NCBI GenBank assembly: GCA_903915315.1
Contig: CAIWSO010000479.1
Span: 1 to 6,847 of the forward strand
From: an uncultured Spartobacteria bacterium
GTDB taxonomy: Bacteria; Verrucomicrobiota; Verrucomicrobiia; Chthoniobacterales; Terrimicrobiaceae
DNA: 6,847 nucleotides
Direction of reading: 5' to 3'
Both the position numbers and the translations under genes were made by a program. A model generated the notes under the pieces. That model did no database searches. It saw only the letters and a program-made list of their open reading frames with translations, and was not told the DNA's origin. This document shows positions 1 through 5,367 of this stretch, piece after piece (position 1 is the stretch's first letter; each line of letters opens with the position of its first letter).

Positions 1-273
1 CTCCCGCAGCTTCACTAATTCGGGCTTGTCGCCATCGAAATTGCCCCAAAGGCACTCATGATAACTAATCCCGATAGAGCGCACGTAGTCGTAACATGGC
101 CCATCCTTCCAGAGCGAGAACCCGAAACGCTTGCAGTCGGCAAGGAAAGCGACCGTGTCGACCCCAGTCAGTTTTGCAGCAAGTTGTGCGGTGGATTGAA
201 GTGCTTCCTTGGAAACAGCCTCATCCACAATCAGGGTGTCATCCAAATCAAAAAGAATCGCATCGATAGGCAT
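1..273 (-). CDS. HAD-superfamily hydrolase, N-terminal part (runs off the window)
   Basis: The first 91 codons are present; the rest lies beyond position 1. The protein opens MPIDAILFDLDDTLI. The DLDDT stretch (residues 9-13) is HAD motif I, whose first Asp forms the phospho-aspartyl intermediate and whose second acts as general acid/base. What follows is helical and contains FGFSLW and YDYVRSIGISYHE, as expected for the start of a C1-type cap between motifs I and II, so a subfamily I phosphatase-like enzyme is likely. Motifs II to IV are outside the window and the substrate cannot be told. The ATG at 273 places motif I at the usual distance from the N-terminus; a G-rich GGGGTAGGG lies just upstream. 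It is 73 bp downstream of recD2 on the same strand and could be co-transcribed with it. Confidence 0.85.
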   Translation of the reverse strand, partial: MPIDAILFDLDDTLIVDEAVSKEALQSTAQLAAKLTGVDTVAFLADCKRFGFSLWKDGPCYDYVRSIGISYHECLWGNFDGDKPELVKLRE

Positions 274-303
274 ACCCTACCCCATTTCATAGGAAGAGCG
301 ATC

Positions 304-332
304 TGTCGATAAAGTAAAGCAAGCGGTCGACA
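304..332. repeat. Short inverted repeat between recD2 and the HAD gene
   Basis: TGTCGA (304-309) and TCGACA (327-332) are exact reverse complements separated by 17 bp, in the 73-bp gap between the recD2 stop and the HAD gene start. The stem is short, the loop long, and no T-run follows on the minus strand, so it is a poor terminator. It could be a regulator half-site pair or chance. Confidence 0.2.
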
Positions 333-346
333 CCAAAATCACCCCA

Positions 347-2488
347 TCAAAGTGAACGCAACCGCTGAACCAACGCCGAATATCGCTGAACCGACTTCCT
401 ATTCCGAACCGCTGTTTCTAGAGCTTTTTTTTGCCCAATGAGGACGACCATGCTCTTCCCTCGAGTAACGCCGGTATAAATGAGATTACGCTGCAACAAG
501 AGAAACTGCTGCATCGCGAGAGGCATGACCACTACGGGAAATTCGGAACCCTGACTCTTGTGAATGGTGATCGCGTAGGCGAGTGAGACCTCGTCGAGTT
601 CATTGAAATCATAAACAACGGATCGTCCGTCAAAGGTGATCCGAATTTCGCGCTCCACCTCGTCGATGCCTTCGACGAAACCAATATCGCCATTGAAGAC
701 ATCCTTATCGTAATTGTTACGGGTCTGAATGACTTTGTCGCGAGGCCGAAAATGCCAGCCAAACTTCTCCACTCTCGGCTCCCCGAATCGCGGTGGATTC
801 AATCGCTCTTGGAGAAACTTGTTCATTTGGATGGCCCCCAGAGAACCCCTGTTCATAGGGCAAAGGACTTGGATGTCACGTATCGGATCGATCCCCAGCT
901 TGCGAGGAATGCGAGCAGAAACAACATCGAGAAGACTGGCGGTGATTTGCTCGGCTTCCTCACGCTCAATGAAGAAAAAGTCGGAGTCTACGACAGTCTC
1001 TGGCATATCTCCGCTATTGATTCGATGGGCATTCACAATGATGCGACTCGATGAGGACTGACGAAAGATTTCCGTGAGTCGAACGACCGGTATCACGCCA
1101 CTTTCGATCAAATCCCCAAGCACCCTACCCGCCCCAACACTGGGAAGTTGGTCCACGTCTCCAACAAGAATCAAGTGCGAACGCTCGGGCAGTGCCTGCA
1201 GAAGCTTGCTCATCAGATGGGCATCGACCATCGAGGATTCATCCACGACGAGCAGATCACACTCAAGCGGCTGAGAGGCATTGCGAGTGAAGCGACCACC
1301 CTGATACTCAAGAAGGCGGTGGATCGTCTTGGCTTCCACGCCTGTGCTCTCGCTTAAACGCTTCGCAGCTCGGCCAGTGGGAGCACAAAGAAGGCACTTC
1401 ACTTTTTTGGCTAGAAGCACCGAAAGGATCGAATGCATGAGAGTCGTTTTTCCCACACCCGGACCGCCAGTGATAATGAGCAAACGTGCTTCGAGCGCGC
1501 GCAGGAGCGCCTCGATCTGCGTTGGCGCAAGTTGGCGGCCCACTTTTTCCTGAAGCCACGCGAGTGCTTTTTCGACGTCAATAGAGGGGTATTTTGAAGT
1601 TTTGCGGACGAGAGCCGTCATCACCGAGGCGATGCTCTGTTCCGCGTGGCGCATGGCTGGAAGGTAGATGAGATCCTGTTCGGTCACACGATCTTCAACA
1701 ACGTCGCCCTCCTCCAGCATCACCTTCAATGCTCGCTCGAGAATTCCCAGGTCCATGTCGAGAAGCTGACGAGCATTGGACAAAAGCAACTCACGGGGCA
1801 AGGCGCAGTGACCCTGATTGCCCCCCTCGACCAGTGTATGAAGGAGACCTGCACTAGCGCGCATGATGGAATCCACGGGGATCCCAATCTTCGCCGCGAT
1901 AGTATCCGCCGTTTTGAATCCAATTCCCGAGATATCTCGGGCGAGCAGATAGGGGTTGGCGCGCACTTTATCCACCGACTCCTCCCCATAGGTCTTGTAA
2001 ATCCGTACTGCGCGACTTGTACTCACGCCATTCGAGTGAAGAAAGACCATAATCTCACGCACAATCTTTTGCTCAGCCCAAGCTGATTTGATGAGCTTGC
2101 GACGTTCACGACCGATGCCGCGAACTTCCTCCAAACGGGCGGAATATTGATCAATGATCTTGAAAACCTCCCCACCGAACTTGCCGACAAGTTTCTTGGC
2201 ATATACAGGCCCGATTCCCTTTATGAGTCCACTGCCCAGGTATTTCTCAATCCCCTCGTCGGAGGATGGCTCACTGCACTGGATGAACTCGGCTTTGAGC
2301 TGCATGCCATGATCCCGATCCTGCACCCAAGCTCCATCAGCCGTGATCCACTCGCCGGCATTCACCGATGGAGCGTTGCCGACCACGGTCACGAGATCAC
2401 GATGCTCCTTGGCCTTCACCCGAAGCACGCTGTAGCCAGTCTCCTCGTTGTGGTAGGTGACTCGCTCGATGAGACCCGAAATAGTCAT
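347..2488 (-). CDS. recD2: RecD2-family ATP-dependent DNA helicase
   Basis: A 713-residue superfamily 1B, 5'-3' DNA helicase of the RecD2 (RecD-like) type, which acts in DNA repair and replication-fork processing without RecBC. The N-terminus (ISGLIERVTYHNEETGYSVL) is the usual OB-like RecD2 start. Helix-hairpin-helix segments follow near residues 85-105 (GSGLIKGIGPVYAKKL), 120-130 (EEVRGIGRER) and 184-200 (ARDISGIGFKTADTIA). Helicase motifs are complete: Walker A GGPGVGKTT (341-349), motif Ia CAPTGRAAKRLSE (368-380), Walker B VVDESSMVD (414-422), motif III LVGDVDQLPSVGAG (441-454), LTEIFRQ (471-477), CPMNRGSLGA (543-552), FNGDIG (598-603), motif V ITIHKSQGSEFP (640-651) and motif VI YTGVTRGK (671-678). 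The length is close to the roughly 715 residues of Deinococcus RecD2. The start has no Shine-Dalgarno; a pyrimidine-rich CTGTTTTTCTTCTC precedes it. No ATG lies further upstream in frame. It is 68 bp downstream of the usp gene. Confidence 0.96.
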   Translation of the reverse strand: MTISGLIERVTYHNEETGYSVLRVKAKEHRDLVTVVGNAPSVNAGEWITADGAWVQDRDHGMQLKAEFIQCSEPSSDEGIEKYLGSGLIKGIGPVYAKKLVGKFGGEVFKIIDQYSARLEEVRGIGRERRKLIKSAWAEQKIVREIMVFLHSNGVSTSRAVRIYKTYGEESVDKVRANPYLLARDISGIGFKTADTIAAKIGIPVDSIMRASAGLLHTLVEGGNQGHCALPRELLLSNARQLLDMDLGILERALKVMLEEGDVVEDRVTEQDLIYLPAMRHAEQSIASVMTALVRKTSKYPSIDVEKALAWLQEKVGRQLAPTQIEALLRALEARLLIITGGPGVGKTTLMHSILSVLLAKKVKCLLCAPTGRAAKRLSESTGVEAKTIHRLLEYQGGRFTRNASQPLECDLLVVDESSMVDAHLMSKLLQALPERSHLILVGDVDQLPSVGAGRVLGDLIESGVIPVVRLTEIFRQSSSSRIIVNAHRINSGDMPETVVDSDFFFIEREEAEQITASLLDVVSARIPRKLGIDPIRDIQVLCPMNRGSLGAIQMNKFLQERLNPPRFGEPRVEKFGWHFRPRDKVIQTRNNYDKDVFNGDIGFVEGIDEVEREIRITFDGRSVVYDFNELDEVSLAYAITIHKSQGSEFPVVVMPLAMQQFLLLQRNLIYTGVTRGKSMVVLIGQKKALETAVRNRKSVQRYSALVQRLRSL

Positions 2489-2499
2489 TGATTGAGAAG

Positions 2500-2527
2500 A
2501 AAAACAGGATGGGCCCGGCTCGGGATC
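2500..2527 (-). terminator. Possible weak intrinsic terminator or attenuator ahead of recD2
   Basis: Read on the minus strand, GATCCCG-AGC-CGGG is followed by CCC and ATC. This gives a four-pair GC stem with a 3-nt loop, extendable by GAT/ATC around a 3-nt bulge. CTG and then TTTTT come after it. It sits in the 68-bp gap between usp and recD2, ending about 11 nt before the recD2 start. The bulge and the 3-nt gap before the T-tract make it weak, and readthrough would be expected. Confidence 0.22.
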
Positions 2528-2556
2528 AACTCGATCACAATCGACATCGAATGGAA

Positions 2557-3375
2557 CTACTTCGCTTGTGGCGAGTCTATGTGCGAGACTTCTCCTGGAG
2601 ACCTTCCGAAGACAAACAATCGACTAGGAATGACCTGCTCCAACCATCCGAGATAGGGAGGCAGGACGCGTTGGCCATTTATCCACTCGGACTCCACCAT
2701 AATGAAATCCGGCACGGCATCTTGAATAATGTCGCAGAGAATAAATCCGGTATTCGACTGAACGCGGCGCAAGTCGATCTCAGGGGTGATCTCACTGAGG
2801 ACCTCCCGCATTTCCTCAAGCGGGCACTCTTGCTCGGCCGAACTCGAAAATGCACGGCGTGCTTGAGCGAAGGGACTATCCGCCGCAAGTATCGAAATCG
2901 ATGAGGGCTTGAGTGAACGAAGAGCGGGAATGGCCGAACGCCACCGCGGCGAATGCGCCTCAACAAGTAGGCAAGCGGTCACATTCTCGATGGGTTCATC
3001 CTGGGGATTCGGAATCAGAAGCAGATCGCACGGGGTGCGAGTGAACAACTCGCGCACAATTCCGCCCGTGAAATTCCGGGTTTCATTCGAACCGGGCATG
3101 GCCCCCACAATGAGCAAATCGAAAAACTCGCTAACCGTGGCATCCATCAAAGCGGTCGCAGGCTTATCCCCGTCACACCAGTAAATATCGATCTCCTCGC
3201 GCCCCAAACCGACAAAGGCATCACGGATCCAAGTGACCTTATCATCAGAGCGAGCGCCGGCGTGAAGGACGCTTAATCTGGCTCCAAATATCCGCGCCAC
3301 ACGGTCCGCCTCGGCAATGACAGCTTCAAAGCGAGGTGAAAAAGTGGAAGCGACGGCAAAGTGAGGTTCCGACAT
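2557..3375 (-). CDS. Tandem (two-domain) universal stress protein, UspA family
   Basis: A 272-residue cytoplasmic protein made of two Usp-like alpha/beta units. Domain 1 (about 5-123) starts FAVASTFSPRFEAVIAEA, has GARLSVLHAG (31-40) on the second strand, and ends with FFDLLIVGAMPGSNET ... GGIVREL ... CDLLLIPNP. The end matches the Usp ATP-binding region, but the spacing differs from the classical G-2x-G-9x-G-(S/T) and GG replaces GS; the usual Asp after strand 1 is also missing. Domain 2 (about 131-258) shows VTACLLVEAHSPRWRSAI, ISILAAD and PDFIMVES and has no recognisable ATP loop. ATP binding is therefore doubtful, and the molecular role of such proteins is generally poorly defined. I chose the ATG at 3375 because GGAA lies about 9 nt upstream; an in-frame GTG at 3390 would add five residues. 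It follows EVE by 45 bp and precedes recD2 by 68 bp. Confidence 0.8.
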   Translation of the reverse strand: MSEPHFAVASTFSPRFEAVIAEADRVARIFGARLSVLHAGARSDDKVTWIRDAFVGLGREEIDIYWCDGDKPATALMDATVSEFFDLLIVGAMPGSNETRNFTGGIVRELFTRTPCDLLLIPNPQDEPIENVTACLLVEAHSPRWRSAIPALRSLKPSSISILAADSPFAQARRAFSSSAEQECPLEEMREVLSEITPEIDLRRVQSNTGFILCDIIQDAVPDFIMVESEWINGQRVLPPYLGWLEQVIPSRLFVFGRSPGEVSHIDSPQAK

Positions 3376-3420
3376 ATTTTCAATTTCCACTTAAGTCGTC
3401 ACAAGCGCGAGCGGAATCCA

Positions 3421-3828
3421 TTATTTTTTGGAGAGTTTAATTATGCGTTCAAATTCGTCCTTCGTGATCGGCATCACACTCAGACGCGATTGGCGAAGGA
3501 GTCCGATATCCGCAAGCGTCGGCTCGGCTTTGATTTCCTCAAGTGTGACTGGGCGAACCAAGGGACCCACCGGCTTCAAATCGACGCACGACCAATCGCC
3601 CTCGCTGGCAGTGGAGTCAGGGTAGGCCTCACGGCTCACCTCGGCGATGCCAACGACGGACTTCCCCGTGACGCTATGGTAATACAGCGCCCAATCACCG
3701 AGTGCCATGGCACGAAGATTGTTGCGGGCTTGAAAGTTCCTCACCCCAGTCCATGCAGTCACCCCATCGCGCACAAACTGATCCCACGCGTAGGCGGCGG
3801 GTTCCTGTTTAACGAGCCAATAATTCAT
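3421..3828 (-). CDS. EVE-domain protein (PUA-like fold, THYN1/YTH-related)
   Basis: A 135-residue single-domain protein covering a complete EVE domain. Hallmarks in order are MNYWLVKQEP (1-10), WTGVRNFQARNNLR (26-39), MALGDWALYYHS (41-52), VVGIAEVSREAYPD (58-71), WSCVDLKPV (79-87), VTLEEIKAEPTL (94-105) and LLRQSRLSVMPIT (110-122). EVE domains have an aromatic pocket related to YTH and PUA domains. They are proposed to bind modified bases in DNA or RNA; the ligand here is unknown. The reading frame stays open 51 codons further upstream, but the family begins exactly at MNYWLVKQEP, and the extension would run into tmk, so the ATG at 3828 is the start. AGCAGGA directly abuts it, too close for a good Shine-Dalgarno. 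It is first in the minus-strand group and divergent from tmk. Confidence 0.93.
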   Translation of the reverse strand: MNYWLVKQEPAAYAWDQFVRDGVTAWTGVRNFQARNNLRAMALGDWALYYHSVTGKSVVGIAEVSREAYPDSTASEGDWSCVDLKPVGPLVRPVTLEEIKAEPTLADIGLLRQSRLSVMPITKDEFERIIKLSKK

Positions 3829-3856
3829 TCCTGCTTTGCTAAATGGAAAAACGCGG

Positions 3857-3886
3857 AATATCAAAGGGCTTTGCTCAAAATGTCTA
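3857..3886 (-). promoter_or_regulatory. Candidate sigma70-type promoter for the EVE gene group
   Basis: On the minus strand a TAGACA -35 box (3886-3881, five of six to consensus) is followed by 18 bp and a GATATT -10 box (3862-3857, four of six). Transcription would start near 3850, giving a leader of about 21 nt before the EVE ATG. The -35 overlaps the tmk start codon (3880-3882), so the divergent genes would share this DNA. On the plus strand only a weaker pair is visible for tmk: TTGCTA at 3836 and TATCAA at 3859, 17 bp apart. This is a pattern match only. Confidence 0.3.
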
Positions 3887-4515
3887 AAAAAGGAATATTT
3901 ATTACGTTTGAGGGATCGGAAGGTTGTGGCAAATCCACTCAGATCGGACTCCTCGCCGCCCACCTTCGCGATGCCGGCCACGACCCTTTGCTTCTACGAG
4001 AACCAGGCGGCACCCCAGCCGGGGAGACGATCCGTCATCTTCTTCAGCATGCCCTCGAGGGCGAGAATCTCACGCCGGAAGCCGAGCTTCTCCTCTTCGC
4101 CGCAAGCCGAGCGCAACTCGTTCGCGAAATCATCGTCCCGGCATTGACTGCGGGACGTATCGTCATATGCGACCGCTTTCTCGACTCAACGACAGTCTAT
4201 CAAGGAGTCGGCAGAAAAATACCACCCCAGCAGACGGAGATGATCAATGCCTTCGCAGTCGATGCCTGTCTTCCTGATGTGACCTTTCTTCTCGATCTTG
4301 ACCGAGCCACTTCCCTCGAGCGAATGAAGGCAGGTCAACGAACCCTCGACCGCATCGAACGCGAAAGCGAAGATTTCTTTGAAGCTGTCCGTAACGGGTA
4401 TCTGAATTTGGCCGCACTCAACCCGAATCGCATACTCCTTCTTGACGCCTCCAAACCCAAAGAGTCCACACTTGAGGAGATTAAAAATGCCATCACATCA
4501 CTTTTGAGCAAATAG
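3880..4515 (+). CDS. tmk: Thymidylate kinase (dTMP kinase)
   Basis: A 211-residue cytoplasmic enzyme that phosphorylates dTMP to dTDP with ATP, an essential step in dTTP synthesis. The P-loop is EGSEGCGKST (11-20). LLREPGGTPAGETIR (38-52) carries the REPGGT dTMP-site motif. AELLLFAASRAQLV (68-81) is the usual helix, and ICDRFLDSTTVYQG (96-109) is the DR motif with the TMP-contacting region. The lid is RMKAGQRTLDRIE (148-160). Arg in the lid and none in the P-loop variable positions is the E. coli-like type II arrangement. The length is normal for the family. The frame is open for 173 codons upstream, but that part is antisense to the EVE gene; family alignment and the ATG before SKKGIFITFEG fix the start at 3880. 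GGG at 3866-3868 is the only purine-rich candidate ribosome site, 11 nt away. It ends 73 bp before vapB. Confidence 0.96.
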   Translation: MSKKGIFITFEGSEGCGKSTQIGLLAAHLRDAGHDPLLLREPGGTPAGETIRHLLQHALEGENLTPEAELLLFAASRAQLVREIIVPALTAGRIVICDRFLDSTTVYQGVGRKIPPQQTEMINAFAVDACLPDVTFLLDLDRATSLERMKAGQRTLDRIERESEDFFEAVRNGYLNLAALNPNRILLLDASKPKESTLEEIKNAITSLLSK

Positions 4516-4534
4516 AACAAAGATTTGCGCATAC

Positions 4535-4565
4535 TTGCATCAGATTAACGCTTGACATGATGCAA
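4535..4565. promoter_or_regulatory. Perfect 8-bp inverted repeat, probable VapBC operator
   Basis: TTGCATCA (4535-4542) and TGATGCAA (4558-4565) are exact reverse complements with a 15-bp spacer. The arms begin 23 bp apart, roughly two helical turns, and they bracket the TTGACA box of the vapB promoter; the right arm lies in the -35/-10 spacer. VapB-type antitoxins bind inverted repeats in their own promoters, alone and with VapC, so this placement fits autorepression. No T-run follows, so it is not a terminator for tmk. Confidence 0.5.
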
Positions 4566-4579
4566 TCTTCGGCATTAAT
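4552..4579 (+). promoter_or_regulatory. Candidate sigma70-type promoter of vapBC
   Basis: A perfect TTGACA -35 (4552-4557) is followed by 16 bp and an ATTAAT -10-like hexamer (4574-4579, four of six to TATAAT). The start of transcription would fall around 4586-4589, at or next to the vapB ATG (4589). With no purine-rich Shine-Dalgarno upstream of that ATG, the transcript could be leaderless or nearly so. The -10 is weak at its second position, which lowers certainty. Confidence 0.45.
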
Positions 4580-4588
4580 TCATCTCCA

Positions 4589-4819
4589 ATGAGAATCAGC
4601 GTTGAAGTTTCAGAAGATATATTACAAGAGGTCATGGCAATGACCGGCGAAAAAAGCAAGGGAGCTTCTTTGTCCAAAGCCGTCATGGAATTTGTGAAAA
4701 GACGGAAAGCCCGCGAATTCGGAAAGCTCATGCGCGAGGGAGCTTTCGACTATGATTTGGACTCGTCCATCAACGAAAAATATCAAGACTCTCCAGTCCC
4801 TCCATTGGGCCACTATTGA
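4589..4819 (+). CDS. vapB: VapB-type antitoxin of a VapBC toxin-antitoxin pair
   Basis: A 76-residue protein. Residues 1-45 resemble the short ribbon-helix-helix-like N-terminus of VapB-family antitoxins: strand MRISVEVSED, then helices LQEVMAMTGEKS and SLSKAVMEFVKRRKAREFG. The acidic/aromatic tail, with GAFDYDLD (51-58), has the pattern by which these antitoxins bind and block the toxin. The N-terminal part should bind the operator just upstream. The TGA is 3 nt before the vapC ATG, the tight antitoxin-first coupling typical of the family. No Shine-Dalgarno is visible; upstream is CATTAATTCATCTCCA. A hand count gives about 46% GC, lower than gnd appears, which is compatible with acquisition by transfer but not proof. 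Assignment rests on size, motif layout and the adjacent PIN toxin. Confidence 0.85.
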   Translation: MRISVEVSEDILQEVMAMTGEKSKGASLSKAVMEFVKRRKAREFGKLMREGAFDYDLDSSINEKYQDSPVPPLGHY

Positions 4820-4822
4820 TCG

Positions 4823-5245
4823 ATGGTACTTGTTGACTCATCCGTGTGGATTGAATCGTTGCGACGCACAGGGCGACTAGAAGTCAAGGTCGCCCTCGAA
4901 GCGCTTCTTGATGCTTACGAGGCTCAGCTATGTCCGCCTATTCGCTTAGAAGTCCTTGGAGGAGCTAGAAAAGAGGACCGACGCCGACTGGGACATTATT
5001 TTTCCGTGATCCCGTATCGGAATTGCAATCAAGATGACTGGGAACGCGCCATCGCCTTGGCATGGAAACTACGCGACTCAGGTTTAAGTGTACCGTGGTT
5101 GGACGTCCTCATCGCCTCGATTGCCCTTCACGATGGAATAAGACTATTTACCATCGATGCCCACTTTGAGAAAATGGCTTCTATCACGGGCCTTATGCTC
5201 TACCGCCCCGGCTATGGCGGAATGTTTCAGCCTGAGGAAGTCTAA
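4823..5245 (+). CDS. vapC: VapC-type PIN-domain ribonuclease toxin
   Basis: A 140-residue PIN-domain protein, normal in length for VapC. The acidic residues of the Mg-dependent active site are in place: D5 in MVLVDSSVWIE, E43 in IRLEVLGG, D94 in WLDVLIASIAL and D112 in FTIDAHFE. With an intact quartet it should be an active endoribonuclease; known VapC toxins cut tRNA or rRNA and slow growth when VapB is lost, but the target here cannot be predicted. The ATG at 4823 lies 3 nt after the vapB stop with no ribosome site of its own, suggesting translational coupling. The reading frame shows no truncation or frameshift. After its stop, 122 bp separate it from gnd, with no convincing terminator. 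Confidence 0.92.
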   Translation: MVLVDSSVWIESLRRTGRLEVKVALEALLDAYEAQLCPPIRLEVLGGARKEDRRRLGHYFSVIPYRNCNQDDWERAIALAWKLRDSGLSVPWLDVLIASIALHDGIRLFTIDAHFEKMASITGLMLYRPGYGGMFQPEEV

Positions 5246-5251
5246 TTTCTC

Positions 5252-5281
5252 TTAACATCGAAGGAGTTTTTTAGTTAAAAC
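5252..5281 (+). promoter_or_regulatory. Weak candidate promoter for gnd
   Basis: TTAACA (5252-5257, five of six to the -35 consensus) is followed by 18 bp and TAAAAC (5276-5281, four of six to the -10 consensus). This would give a leader of about 80 nt before gnd. It is the best pair I could see in the 122-bp gap after vapC, but both boxes are imperfect and the region is AT-rich, so chance is a real possibility. Confidence 0.18.
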
Positions 5282-5367
5282 AAACAGATCGACTAAAGCA
5301 GACAGGCAAACCGCCTTGGATTGAAATCTCACTGACTAAGTTGACGCCGCTTTTTTTATACAACGAC

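Noticed and set aside
1646..2086. A 146-codon plus-strand open frame inside recD2, and similar ones at 729-1061 and 2147-2491
   Set aside because: They are antisense to helicase and hairpin-helix motifs of recD2 and their products resemble no family I know.
2531..2544. TCGAT-CACA-ATCGA small hairpin between usp and recD2
   Set aside because: Only five pairs, AT-rich, with no T-run directly after it on either strand; too common by chance to call a terminator.
2488..2904. A 138-codon plus-strand open frame over the usp 3' half
   Set aside because: Low-complexity charged composition typical of an antisense shadow; the minus-strand Usp protein has clear family features.
3361..3879. A 173-codon open frame fused in front of tmk, which could read as an N-terminal extension
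   Set aside because: It is antisense to the convincing EVE gene, has no recognisable domain, and tmk family proteins start at the SKKGIFITFEG region.
3829..3981. A 51-codon N-terminal extension of the EVE protein
   Set aside because: It overlaps the tmk coding start in antisense, and the family begins at MNYWLVKQEP.
5261..5266. AAGGAG, a strong Shine-Dalgarno-like match after vapC
   Set aside because: No ATG, GTG or TTG follows at a usable distance, and gnd starts about 100 bp later, so it has no gene to serve.
5252..5278. TTAAC...GTTAA inverted repeat after vapC as a terminator
   Set aside because: Five AT-rich pairs with a 17-nt loop cannot make a stable terminator stem.
5341..5367. TTG start nine codons upstream for gnd
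   Set aside because: The added residues (TPLFLYND region) do not match the family start; ATG followed by QNITPQGDIGLIGLAVMG fits better.
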